From Macrosoma leucophasiata (lineage: Eukaryota; Arthropoda; Insecta; Lepidoptera; Hedylidae), in contig JAWQUS010000009.1 in NCBI GenBank assembly GCA_036365455.1, positions 3,750,001 through 3,814,000 on the forward strand: a stretch of 64,000 nucleotides of DNA, read 5' to 3'. Shown here piece after piece: positions 1 to 10,342 of the stretch. A program made the position numbers and the translations under genes. Each line of letters starts with the position of its first letter. Positions within the stretch are counted from its first letter, which is position 1. The notes below the pieces were generated by a model, which ran no database searches, had not been told where the DNA came from, and saw only the letters and a list, made by a program, of their open reading frames with translations.

Positions 1-1312
1 TGAAGTCTTTCCCCGGTAGGGGCGGAGCTGGGGCCGACAATAGGTCCCTCACGCGGCCCTCACACGCATCGTAATGCTCGACAACAGATGCGTCGGGGGA
101 GGGAGGGTTGGGGGTAAATACCCCCTCTAAGTGCGTGGCCAGGATTTCGGCCCGGTCGACGGGCCGGTAGCACCGGTTACCCGCGCCATCAAGGAGCGGG
201 TAAATGGGGGCAGGGTCCCGAGTCAATGCTCTGTTGAGGGCATGTAAGTTAGTGTCGTGTTCGGCCGCCCGGTCAATCGTGTCGTCCCAGGCGGCCCCGC
301 GATGTGCCTCAACCAACAGATGCACAGACTCGGTGATCCTGTTTAGGTCGCGCTTGACTGACGGGCAACGAGTGCGCGCCCACAGTTGACGGAGGGCACG
401 CTTTTGACGAAGCTTGGCTTGGAGCGAGGCAGGCAGGGCGTCCCGTCGCTTAGATGGTGGTCGTAGTGAGGTGGCCGCTTCGGCGGCGGTCGTGATGTCT
501 GCGGTGATTTGGCGGACCGCCGCCTCCACCTCTCCCGGAGTGGAGATTGCGCCCACCGGTCCTGCCTCGCTCATAGCACGCTCAAAAGCGTCCCAGTCCG
601 TCCGGCGGCGTGGCGGGCGCGCGACGGTAAAGTCGGACGTCAGTGCAAGCACGACCAATATGGGGAGGTGCTGTGTGTCTACGTCATACAGCACCTCCAC
701 ATGGATAGGCCAGGGCACGCACTTAGAAACTACTATGTCCAGGACGTCCGGTTGATGTCTGGGGTCCACGGGTACGTGGGACGGGGCATCCGGCCCTAAC
801 ACCTCGTATCCGTGGGCCTGACTGTCATCGTAGAGGCGCCTGCCTGGCGATGTAATTACTCGCGACCCCCAACTGGGGTGCTTCGCATTAAGGTCGCCAC
901 AGATTAGGGCAGGCCCCTCCGCGAGGACAGAGCGGACGTCTCTGGGGTCGAAAACCTCCCCCGGCGGCCGGTATGCAGCATGAATCAGGAGCTCCGTCCC
1001 GTCCGCGTTCACTCGCACTCCCTTAGTGCGCATGGACGTGAACGGGGGCACGGCCAGCTCGTCGTGTACAACGTCGCGACGCACGAGAGCAGCGGTCCCC
1101 CTAAAGGGTCTACCGCTCGGCGCCACTTCGTCGTACCTATAGACGAAGTAATTGGCCAGCCGGAGATCCTGACTCGGGCGGAGCTTCGTCTCGCCCAGCA
1201 GGACAATGTGAATGTCCTGGGACTGGACGAGGGTCCTAAGCTCGCTAATATGGCCGCTAATACCACCCGGATTCCAATACAGAACCCGGAGGTCCGAATG
1301 TCTATAGACCAT
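1..1312 (-). CDS. Element A ORF2, endonuclease/reverse transcriptase (partial, N-terminal 437 aa)
   Basis: The frame is open from the ATG at 1312-1310 to the window edge with no stop. It encodes an APE-like endonuclease that would nick the target for target-primed reverse transcription. Visible motifs by residue: Asn14 in YWNPGG, Glu41 in LLGETKL, Tyr114 in AAYRPP, Asp140/Asn142 in CGDLNAKHPSW, Asp192 in DVLDI, and His215. The usual Ser-Asp-His triad reads Thr213-Gln214-His215, so the conserved aspartate is a glutamine. The start codon lies 17 nt after the ORF1 stop, so reinitiation is plausible. The reverse transcriptase part is beyond the left edge. GC content is much higher than in the surrounding histone spacers. 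Confidence 0.85.
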   Translation of the reverse strand, partial: MVYRHSDLRVLYWNPGGISGHISELRTLVQSQDIHIVLLGETKLRPSQDLRLANYFVYRYDEVAPSGRPFRGTAALVRRDVVHDELAVPPFTSMRTKGVRVNADGTELLIHAAYRPPGEVFDPRDVRSVLAEGPALICGDLNAKHPSWGSRVITSPGRRLYDDSQAHGYEVLGPDAPSHVPVDPRHQPDVLDIVVSKCVPWPIHVEVLYDVDTQHLPILVVLALTSDFTVARPPRRRTDWDAFERAMSEAGPVGAISTPGEVEAAVRQITADITTAAEAATSLRPPSKRRDALPASLQAKLRQKRALRQLWARTRCPSVKRDLNRITESVHLLVEAHRGAAWDDTIDRAAEHDTNLHALNRALTRDPAPIYPLLDGAGNRCYRPVDRAEILATHLEGVFTPNPPSPDASVVEHYDACEGRVRDLLSAPAPPLPGKDF

Positions 1313-1329
1313 CTAACCTTGGTATATGT

Positions 1330-3756
1330 TTATAGGCTCGCAGGCCAGTTTTGGATCCGGGTCAGCTCTGCCAACCCCCTAACAAGGGCGGGTACAATGT
1401 CCCGTCCGGCCGTATACGCCGTCAGTATCTCCGTCAGTGTGGCAATAAAAATCCCCACTAACGTGGACACCGACGGGTCACCTCTGGTTGCATTGACGTA
1501 ACTGTTGGCGGAAACTCCCCGAGACGCGGCAGCGTGCCCGGCTTGCGGGCCTGTGTACGCATGCCTGGCAGTCCCGGCGGACCACTCACCATTGTCCAAC
1601 CTCCACGCGGGCTGTAGGCTGGATGCAGGGGCGACGGCGGGTGCGGCGGGGGTGGCGGGGGCGGTGGAGGCGGGGGCCGCCGGCGGGGCGGCGGGCGCGG
1701 GCGCGGGCGCGCGCGCGGGCGCGGGCGGGGCGGCGGGGGCCGCGCGGGCGGCGGGCGCCGCGCGGCGGGCGACGACGGCGGCGGCGGTGGCGGCGGCGGG
1801 CGGGGGGGCGCGGTGCACGGCGAGTCCGCCTCCGACGACCTCTTCCTCCGGCTGTCGGGGCGCGACTGGCCCGGCGGGCGCGAGGCGCGCGCTATTATAT
1901 CGCGTGCGCGGGTCGCGCTGCCGTTGTGGTTGCGGTACGTTGAGCTCGGGCCGTGCGCCTATGGTAGGCGGCATCTCCCGCTCTGGGACAACGGGGAATG
2001 GGGCCCTCGCCGCCAGAGGTACGGCGGCGACGGGCCACATTGTGTCGGCGGTTGCACGTGCTGGGTGCATGGCTGCACCCTGTGGTGCGCCCAGGGCCGG
2101 AAAGTCGCGTATACTTGCTTTTTTACGACCTTTCCGGCCTCTGGGCCTCCTCCTTTTCGGTGGACAGCTGTTGGTGGGCGGTGCCAACGTACTCAGCAGG
2201 GGTTGCTGGGTTGCCTCGCCGAGCCATACTGGTGGTGGTGCTACTGCCGGCCGCGACAGTGCTACTTGCGGCGCGGCCGGCAGCATCTCGAAGTGATGCG
2301 CTGGTGTCTGCGCCTGTAGGGGTGGCTGGTGTAAGGGGGCGTTGGGTGGCATGCCCGGGAGGGGCGGGGGGAATCTCTCGTTCCTCCGCCTCGCTTCCCG
2401 AACGAATGCAGGGCACTGGCGGTTGCACGCGATGTGTGGCCCCTCACAATTCGCGCATCGCGGCTGATCTCGCGGTGTGGTACATTCTGCTACCGGGTGG
2501 TCACCGCTGCACCGGACGCATCTCATCTGGCGGTGACAATTGTAGGACGCGTGGTTAAACCCTTGACAGCGATGACATTGTGCTGGGCCCACACGTCCGC
2601 GCCATGCCTTTATGGTGACGCCCCTCATAAAGAGGAGCGTGTCGACGGCGTAGAGTCGTTGGAGGGCCGCCTCGTCCATGTGTCCTAGCTGGATGTAGAT
2701 CGATCGACTCTCCCGACCTCTCTTACCTACTATCGGTTTTATTACAGTTGGCTGGAACCCTTTTTTTCTAAGGGCCTCTTCTATGTCCTCCGGTGGGGTG
2801 TCCATAGGCAGCCCTCTTAGGCATACCTTTGTCGGCCGCTCGCTTTCCAGGGCGTAGCTGTACCACGTCAACTCCTTATCGATGGAGGACGCGGTGACGA
2901 GGTAAGCCTGGATCGCCCTGTACTCGTCGGCCGACTTGGGGATGAAACGCACCCCCTGACCGTAGGTGCGCGCGTGCGGAGGGTAGCCCAACTTGGCTGT
3001 GATGAAAGCGAAGTGCTTATGCCAATTGGGCATCCGCTCTACCACTATGGGAGGGTACGAATTTTTTGCTTGGTCGGCAGGTGTTGGTGATGTCGGTTTC
3101 GGCGGCGCGGCCGGTGCTGCGGCCGCCGCTGCGTAGCTGCTGGGCGGCGGCGTGCTTCCGCGGGTGGGCGACACCGGGGTATTCGGGCGGAGGGGGGTGG
3201 AAGAGGCAGCGGCCTGCGATTCCACCTCCATGGTTGGGGTCGACCGGCGCGGTGACTCGATGGCCACGTAGCTCGTCGATGGGCTGGGTGAAGCGGGAGA
3301 GGTGGGCTGTGAATCTGATGGGGAGCGGCTCTCCTCTTCCTCTGCCTGCTCATAATCCTCATCGGAAGACGTGGGATGTCGCGGGCGTTTGTCATCCCGC
3401 GACATGGTTTCGGAGGCTCCCGAAGACTCCGCCTCGCTGCGGCGCCTCTTCGCACTATCGGCGGCCGCAAACTCAGTTGCGAGCGCCGGATAGTGGAGGG
3501 CGGCTGCGTCAGCCGGGGGCTCCGTCATTGCATAAGTTGCTTCGCTCGCCCTTGGGCGGGCGATGGGCGACACCGCTGGCCCCTTGGGGGTGGCGGTTGT
3601 TGAGGTGGCCGAGGTAGAAGGAGCGGCGGGGGCCAGTGGGCCCACTGCTGTCCGCTCATGAGTAAATAGGTTGCGTGCTACCACCTGCCTCGCGGGAATC
3701 TTAGATTCCCTGCGCTGGCTGGGCCGCGACGCATCTCCGTCATTGTCCATTGTCAC
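1330..3756 (-). CDS. Element A ORF1, gag-like nucleic-acid-binding protein (808 aa)
   Basis: Predicted structural/RNA-binding protein of the retrotransposon. The first 230 residues are Ser/Pro/Ala-rich and probably disordered. Residues about 235-385 resemble the region that precedes the knuckles in Jockey-type gag proteins, with VCLRGLPMDTPPEDIEEAL at about 311-329. Three CCHC knuckles follow: Cys394/Cys397/His402/Cys407, Cys413/Cys416/His420/Cys425 and Cys434/Cys437/His441/Cys448. Residues about 640-720 are an Ala/Pro run, matching very GC-rich DNA at 1600-1830. The start is the first ATG of the frame; a second in-frame Met lies two codons later. The frame is intact. Confidence 0.85.
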   Translation of the reverse strand: MTMDNDGDASRPSQRRESKIPARQVVARNLFTHERTAVGPLAPAAPSTSATSTTATPKGPAVSPIARPRASEATYAMTEPPADAAALHYPALATEFAAADSAKRRRSEAESSGASETMSRDDKRPRHPTSSDEDYEQAEEEESRSPSDSQPTSPASPSPSTSYVAIESPRRSTPTMEVESQAAASSTPLRPNTPVSPTRGSTPPPSSYAAAAAAPAAPPKPTSPTPADQAKNSYPPIVVERMPNWHKHFAFITAKLGYPPHARTYGQGVRFIPKSADEYRAIQAYLVTASSIDKELTWYSYALESERPTKVCLRGLPMDTPPEDIEEALRKKGFQPTVIKPIVGKRGRESRSIYIQLGHMDEAALQRLYAVDTLLFMRGVTIKAWRGRVGPAQCHRCQGFNHASYNCHRQMRCVRCSGDHPVAECTTPRDQPRCANCEGPHIACNRQCPAFVREARRRNERFPPPLPGMPPNAPLHQPPLQAQTPAHHFEMLPAAPQVALSRPAVAPPPVWLGEATQQPLLSTLAPPTNSCPPKRRRPRGRKGRKKASIRDFPALGAPQGAAMHPARATADTMWPVAAVPLAARAPFPVVPEREMPPTIGARPELNVPQPQRQRDPRTRYNSARLAPAGPVAPRQPEEEVVGGGLAVHRAPPPAAATAAAVVARRAAPAARAAPAAPPAPARAPAPAPAAPPAAPASTAPATPAAPAVAPASSLQPAWRLDNGEWSAGTARHAYTGPQAGHAAASRGVSANSYVNATRGDPSVSTLVGIFIATLTEILTAYTAGRDIVPALVRGLAELTRIQNWPASL

Positions 3757-4127
3757 TAAGTTAAGTTTGACCCGGCATAAATGTCCAAGGGTAATAAAAA
3801 CAAAAAGTTAAAATTGGTAGTCCAGTTGGCTGTCGTCCCTTTCCTGTACAAGGTAATCTTGTACCGTGAAAGCGGGACAGCACAACTTCGCATACACTAA
3901 CACTCGCGTCTCTTTCGCACAACTGCCGAGTCCTATCTCCTGTCACTCTCACACACACTGCCGCGGAACACTAGGCTCGACGCGGCGAGCGGGGGTAGCG
4001 GGGGGGGGGGGGGCGCGTGACGCGGCGCGCTATCAGTCAGGGGATATAATACCCGCACCCGACTGATAGCACTTGGTGTGTCTAGGAACACGAACGGCAC
4101 TAGCGCGCACTTCGGGTACTAGTCACT
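3757..4127 (-). other. Element A 5' UTR
   Basis: About 370 bp between the element's 5' junction and ORF1. It contains two perfect inverted repeats: 3846-3852 with 3858-3864 (7 bp, 5-nt loop) and 4029-4038 with 4061-4070 (10 bp, 22-nt loop). The loop of the second includes gatataatac. No other ORF is convincing here. The inverted repeats are direct observation; a role in transcription or translation is not shown. Confidence 0.6.
4029..4070. repeat. 10-bp inverted repeat in element A 5' UTR
   Basis: Arms gctatcagtc and gactgatagc match perfectly across a 22-nt loop, close to the 5' end of the element. It may fold in the transcript or be a bipartite protein site; nothing in the sequence decides between these. 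Confidence 0.6.
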
Positions 4128-5053
4128 AAAACAAACGCCAGTTAGCGCCACTGGTTAATAAGAATGAAACAACACCGTCACGAAATCCTCGATGCCGCAA
4201 GACGTTTTCTCGTACAGGCACATAAAACTTTTCACTAACACGTGTCTATTCGAAAGCTTTTTTTAAATAGAAATAATATAATTGAAGATTAAAACGAGCA
4301 TATTGCGCGATGCGCATGAGACTGGTTGAGTTTTGATAGAACACATTCAGCGCCCGATGTTGTTAGAGCGATGATATGAACGATTAAATTCTGTACTTGT
4401 CTTCGTACGAACCGGGACTCAAGTTTAAAATGATATTTTCTCTATTTAAAATCAATTTATTCGCATTGCGGTCGCGGTATGTAAAGAGCGAAGGCCCCAA
4501 CCTTATTTAGGATCGATTAACAGCCTACGTAAACCGTCCACGGGATGAATATCGAGACTCTCATGACGGAGGTCGTAAAACACGCGTCGTCAAGAAGCAA
4601 GCACGACTCCATCAAAGGGACGAGGCGAGGTAGGATAATCGAATATAGCGTCGTTCATATAACATAGAGAGATACTTATTATATTCATATATATATATTT
4701 ATATATAAATATATATAGTTATATACAAATGGGATCAATGATGAACGCTGAAATTAACCATGATTCCCTCGCGCCTCCAGCCGCATAGTACGCGAAGCGC
4801 GAATCAACGATGAAATTTATTTATGTTTGTACTCATATTGTAATTATCGTATATGTATAATATAATTATTGTAATTATCATCATGTAACAACAACTACCA
4901 CCACCACCAACCAATCTCTATATGTTGCTGACTAAAAGGTTGTCTGGAAGAAATCGCACTTTTTGCGATAAGACCGCCTTTTGTACTATTGTTCTTTCTT
5001 TTCTTGGTTTTATAATTTTGTTTATTTTTACCTGGTGTACAATAAAGTGTATG

Positions 5054-5089
<36 letters not shown>

Positions 5090-5351
5090 TATACACATAC
5101 ATACATTATTATTATAATATACATATATTTTTTTATACTTGGCTTATAATTCTTACATCCTACGACGATCTAGCTTTGTGATTTTGTGCATGTATCAATA
5201 CACCTCGACAGATATGTATTTATTTATGTATGTATGTGTGTATGTATGTATGTATGTGCATGCATGTTATGAATTCAGAATATTTATAATAATTGACGCC
5301 TTGCATAGCGAAACTTGCATTACGTAAGATTGTATCAACTGATATATGTGC
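4128..5351. other. H1-H4 intergenic spacer, unit 1 (left part replaced by element A)
   Basis: AT-rich spacer with no supportable gene on either strand. It holds AT/TA tracts at about 4686-4725 and 5049-5105, a CCA run near 4898-4915 and TATG repeats at about 5215-5265. The same sequence recurs downstream of H4 in every unit. Short Tyr/Ile-rich frames here are microsatellite translations. Confidence 0.8.
5049..5265. repeat. TA/TATG microsatellite tracts, unit 1
   Basis: An uninterrupted TA run of about 30 bp flanked by TATG and CATA repeats, then a second TATG cluster after 5215. The tract has the same length in the other units (around 17714, 27655, 40320 and 63086), which is unusual for a microsatellite. 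Confidence 0.8.
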
Positions 5352-5367
5352 GGCCCTGAAAAGGGCC
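5352..5367 (-). terminator. Histone mRNA 3' stem-loop, H4 unit 1
   Basis: On the minus strand it reads GGCCCTTTTCAGGGCC, a perfect 6-bp stem with the TTTC loop recognised by stem-loop binding protein. It is 203 nt past the H4 stop codon, far longer than the spacing for H3 (47 nt) or H2B (73 nt). I see no clear purine-rich downstream element. Confidence 0.93.
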
Positions 5368-5570
5368 TTTTTGTTAAAACAATAATTGTTTCATTTCTCC
5401 TTTAATATCCCGTTGTGTGCGTGTGGATATAGATCAATGCTTATTGTGTGTACTTGCTTGCTTGCTTGCTTATCATTCACGTGTTGTAACATTAATAATC
5501 GATCTTCAACGCACACGCAAGAGGAAAATGAAGATGAAGAAACAACGAAAGCCACGACGAACCATCTCCT

Positions 5571-6545
<975 letters not shown>

Positions 6546-6561
6546 GGCCCTGAAAAGGGCC
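6546..6561 (-). terminator. Histone mRNA 3' stem-loop, H3 unit 1
   Basis: Minus-strand GGCCCTTTTCAGGGCC, 47 nt past the H3 stop, at the usual distance for a histone message. Confidence 0.94.
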
Positions 6562-6608
6562 TTTTTTTTTTGTTTAGGTAGAGGTAGGTAATATTACCAT
6601 GTACTTTT

Positions 6609-7055
<447 letters not shown>

Positions 7056-7126
7056 TTAATTAAGGAACAACGAGCCGAGTTGTTTACTAACGCGTCCGTC
7101 CAACGTACCTACGGTCGAATCTCTGA

Positions 7127-7135
7127 ACGCTTCGC

Positions 7136-7136
<1 letters not shown>
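7127..7136. repeat. Target site duplication, left copy, family B unit 1
   Basis: acgcttcgcg, repeated at 12514-12523 on the other side of the element. The empty site is single in unit 2 at 19792-19801. Confidence 0.95.

Positions 7137-7172
<36 letters not shown>
7137..7172 (-). other. Family B poly(A) tail, copy 1
   Basis: T36 on the plus strand directly after the target duplication: the 3' tail of the element. Copy 2 also has 36, copy 3 has 38. Confidence 0.93.
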
Positions 7173-7240
7173 CGAATGGACAGTGTTACTGTTGGCAAAG
7201 TGCCTCTACAGTGTAACCGGACAAAAGAGGCGCATAGCTC

Positions 7241-10200
7241 CTATGGGAGCTCGGCCTGGATTAACGTAGTTGGCACTTCAGCGCGAGTGCCTTGCGGCCG
7301 CACTGTAGTGCCCACTGCGTGGGGAGAAGGTGGCGACGAGCCTAAGGGCACCTCCGAACGAGGTACGGGCCTCGGCTTAGGGCGTCTGCCAGGGGGGGTT
7401 AAAACTCGGCTCGGACTTGACCCGCGCACGGCAGAACGTGCGCTGGTCGTGAGAAATAAGGGTCCTCGTCGGCGCCGGCGCGGACGGTGTATCGATGTGG
7501 TGTGTGACTGTGTGTTCAGTGTGCGGGAGTCCTCTTCTGACAGAGGGGGGTTATTGACGGTAAAATCGTCATCGGGGTCGCCAAGTACATGGCGAGGCCT
7601 TCTAGTGACCTTCCTCCGGGAAGTTGAGGGGATATTTTTAGGAATGTAGTCGCACGCTTGTACGACTAGTGGGTTCGGGTGGTGCGGTGCTTTGTCAAAG
7701 TAGCGTCGCGACGCGCACTTAAAGTAGTGAGATATCGTTGGTAACTCGAGGTCTTTATGAAGATCTATATTGCGAACGTATCGGGGCGCGCCCGTTGCGA
7801 TTCGCATGAATCGGTTTTGAATCCTCTGTAGTTTATCGATATTCGTTTTACTAGTGTGCGCGAAAGCGACGCTAGCATAGGACATTATAGGACGTATACA
7901 AGCTTTGTAAATTGTCACTTTATGACGAAGTGCCATTTTACTAGCTTTTCCTATAAGTGGATAGAGGCGACCTAGTACGAAGGCCGCACGGTTTCGGACC
8001 ACTTTTATGTGCTCCGCGAAAGTCATGGTGGAGTTAAATGTGACACCTAGGTATTTGACAGTTTTTTGCCATGGTATTGGCTTGTCATACATAGTAATTT
8101 CCCTTGGTCTAAGGGACGGGATGGGATGGGACTCAGTTGCGCCGCGGTAGAACACCACGGCTGCACTTTTAAGAGGATTGACGTCTATGCGCCATAGGCG
8201 AAACCATTTTCCAAGCTTCCTGGCGGCTTTTTGGAGACGTTCAGTGGCACGATCTAAATTCCTGCCGGTCGTATATAGAGCGGTATCATCCGCGAAAAGC
8301 GCTAATTCTACCTTACGTGGGCGAGGTACATCACTAGTAAATAGTGAGTACAATAGAGGGGAGAGCGCTGAGCCTTGCGGCACACCAGCTCGAAGAGGTC
8401 GGGAAGTAGATAGGGTACCTTCTACCCTGTATCTGAATGTGCGATTTGTGAGATAATCGCTTATTAGTCTTACTAGTCGGTCGGGCACCCCTAACCGGTA
8501 GAGCTTACAAATAAGCCCTTGGTGCCACACTTTATCAAATGCCTTGGCGACATCGAAAAAGAGGGCTGCGGTTGGATGGGGTCTTCGAAACTGGAGACCG
8601 GTCAGGATGTGCTCCGTCAGACGGTGCACTTGATGAACGCACGAGTGTTTTGGTCTAAAACCGAACTGCTCGTCCATCAGTATCTTTTTAGTGAGTGCCA
8701 CTTCTTTTAATCTAGCTAGTATAAGCTTTTCGAAAATTTTGCCTAAAGTGTTAAGCAAGCTAATAGGGCGGTAACTGGACGGTTCGGTACGGGGCTTGCC
8801 CGGTTTGTGAATACCGATAACCGTTGCCGCTTTCCAGATGTTCGGAAATGCGCAGTTACTTAATAGTACATTGTAAATGCAGACGAGTAAGTATAATAAT
8901 GCGGGGGAGAGATGTTTAACCATTTTATTGGTAATACCATCTTCCCCGGGAGATTTTTTACTATGTAAATGGTGCACTATCTCCGTGACTTCCTCTAGGG
9001 TGACAGGGGGGATCGGATCGCCATCAGGGGGACGAGACAGTGCGGTCTCTACTTCCCTTTCCACCTCTTTGCGGTGTTTGGCATTTATTGGCGCTGTACT
9101 TGGTGTACATTGCGCTTCCAGACTGTCAGCTAAGCATTCGGCTTTTTCTGAGTCGTCAAACGCAGGTACGTTTGTATTGGGACGGTTTAGGGGGGGCATG
9201 GTATTAAATACGTCGACCCCGATATATCGAGCAAAGCCCCAGTAAGCCTGGTGGCCCGGCTCGAGTTCGGACGTCTTTTTCCCCCACTGATCGTTGCGGA
9301 TCTCGGTCATGCGCTCTTTAACCTCTCTTTCGAGGGAGCGCAATGTCCTCCGGCACTCTTCGGTGGGGTACGTATCGTATGCTCTGATGGCGGCTCTTTT
9401 TTCCGTGATCAGCTCTCTGACATCCTCCGGGAGCTCCCAGCGACGATCGTTCGCCACTACGATCTCCCTTGAGCAGTCTTTGACGACTGTCTGGATGTGA
9501 GCAGTCACTAAATCAATAGCAGAGTTAGCGTCGTCTAGCGACTCTATATTGTCGGGGATTTGGTCAAGGAGTGGGGAGCTGGTGGCCTCAAAGGCGTCTC
9601 CCAGTCTTCCCCAGTCAATGATGGTCTTGGTCTTAGGGACCGCCGCCTCAGGCTGACCCAAGTGGATCAAAACTGGCCTGTGATCTGAGTCCAGGTCGTG
9701 TATGGTTTCAATGGAACGAAGGGTTAGCGTAACCCCCTTCAGAACAGAAATATCTAATACATCGGGTCTACAATTTATATTATATGGATAATGAGTAGGC
9801 TCTATTGGTCCACAAATTTCATAATTAAAGACGTCAGTCAGTCCGTCTAGCTTTCGACCGTTACTATTGGTGACGGCAGAGTTCCAACGTGTATGCTTAC
9901 TGTTTAGGTCGCCGCCTATGAATACGGCGCTACCTAGATCGAATAGAGCCTCCAGGTCGTCTCTGAGGATTGTCTTTAGTGGGCTTAGGTAAGCCGACAC
10001 TATGACTAACGGACTGTGACCTGTCATTGCTATCTTACACACTGAGGCCTCGATATTCTCCAATTGTGGAGTTTCGAGGGGAACACAGTGTAGGCTATTT
10101 TTGTAATAAATGATGGTCCCACCGCCGCGTTTATTTAACCTATCGTTCCGCACCGAACGATAGTTCGCGATCTTAGGGGTGCTTCTAGCCGGAGCTAAGA

Positions 10201-10342
10201 ATGTTTCCTGTATTAGGAAGACATCTATCTCATGTGACTGCGCAAACTCCCTGACCTGATCTAGTTGACGACTCAGGCCGTTTGCGTTAAATATAGCGAG
10301 ACTTAATGCTCGCGGTTTACACCTACAAGTGGACTTATCCAT
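7241..10342 (-). CDS. Family B ORF2, endonuclease/reverse transcriptase (1033 aa, copy 1)
   Basis: Catalytic protein for target-primed reverse transcription. APE-type endonuclease at about 13-230: Asn19/Asn21 in IFNANGL, Glu46 in IQETFL, Tyr118 in VSAYLSP, Asp145/Asn147 in GGDLNSKH, Asp220/His221 in DSDHRPV. Reverse transcriptase at about 455-750: KSPGEDGI, YRPISLLNTLGKIFEKLI, Asp597 in FFDVAKAFD, RAGVPQGSALSP, and Asp685/Asp686 in LFADD. The C-terminal region has the KACIRPIMSYA segment typical of Jockey elements and a basic stretch RPRRRRR, but no RNase H domain that I can see. Its ATG overlaps the ORF1 stop (ATGGATAA), which suggests coupled termination and reinitiation. Confidence 0.95.
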   Translation of the reverse strand: MDKSTCRCKPRALSLAIFNANGLSRQLDQVREFAQSHEIDVFLIQETFLAPARSTPKIANYRSVRNDRLNKRGGGTIIYYKNSLHCVPLETPQLENIEASVCKIAMTGHSPLVIVSAYLSPLKTILRDDLEALFDLGSAVFIGGDLNSKHTRWNSAVTNSNGRKLDGLTDVFNYEICGPIEPTHYPYNINCRPDVLDISVLKGVTLTLRSIETIHDLDSDHRPVLIHLGQPEAAVPKTKTIIDWGRLGDAFEATSSPLLDQIPDNIESLDDANSAIDLVTAHIQTVVKDCSREIVVANDRRWELPEDVRELITEKRAAIRAYDTYPTEECRRTLRSLEREVKERMTEIRNDQWGKKTSELEPGHQAYWGFARYIGVDVFNTMPPLNRPNTNVPAFDDSEKAECLADSLEAQCTPSTAPINAKHRKEVEREVETALSRPPDGDPIPPVTLEEVTEIVHHLHSKKSPGEDGITNKMVKHLSPALLYLLVCIYNVLLSNCAFPNIWKAATVIGIHKPGKPRTEPSSYRPISLLNTLGKIFEKLILARLKEVALTKKILMDEQFGFRPKHSCVHQVHRLTEHILTGLQFRRPHPTAALFFDVAKAFDKVWHQGLICKLYRLGVPDRLVRLISDYLTNRTFRYRVEGTLSTSRPLRAGVPQGSALSPLLYSLFTSDVPRPRKVELALFADDTALYTTGRNLDRATERLQKAARKLGKWFRLWRIDVNPLKSAAVVFYRGATESHPIPSLRPREITMYDKPIPWQKTVKYLGVTFNSTMTFAEHIKVVRNRAAFVLGRLYPLIGKASKMALRHKVTIYKACIRPIMSYASVAFAHTSKTNIDKLQRIQNRFMRIATGAPRYVRNIDLHKDLELPTISHYFKCASRRYFDKAPHHPNPLVVQACDYIPKNIPSTSRRKVTRRPRHVLGDPDDDFTVNNPPLSEEDSRTLNTQSHTTSIHRPRRRRRGPLFLTTSARSAVRGSSPSRVLTPPGRRPKPRPVPRSEVPLGSSPPSPHAVGTTVRPQGTRAEVPTTLIQAELP

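Larger units (their letters stand above)
1..4127 (-). mobile_element. Non-LTR retrotransposon, element A (left end off window)
   Basis: Read on the minus strand this is a 5' UTR (4127-3757), ORF1 (3756-1330) and the first 437 codons of ORF2, which runs off the left edge. ORF1 has three CCHC knuckles and ORF2 opens with an APE-type endonuclease, which fits a Jockey-group element. The right boundary was set by comparison with the intact unit: histone spacer sequence aaaacaaacgcc resumes at 4128 (equivalent of 16793), while the bases just left of it differ. The 3' end, tail and left target duplication are outside the window. Its proteins differ clearly from those of families B and C, so it is a third family. 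Confidence 0.88.

Noticed and set aside
1505..2296. 263-codon plus-strand frame rich in Gly/Ala
   Set aside because: Antisense of the GC-rich Ala/Pro part of element A ORF1.
4895..5327. Small Tyr/Ile/Val-rich frames in the H1-H4 spacer
   Set aside because: Translations of TA and TATG microsatellites; no gene signals.
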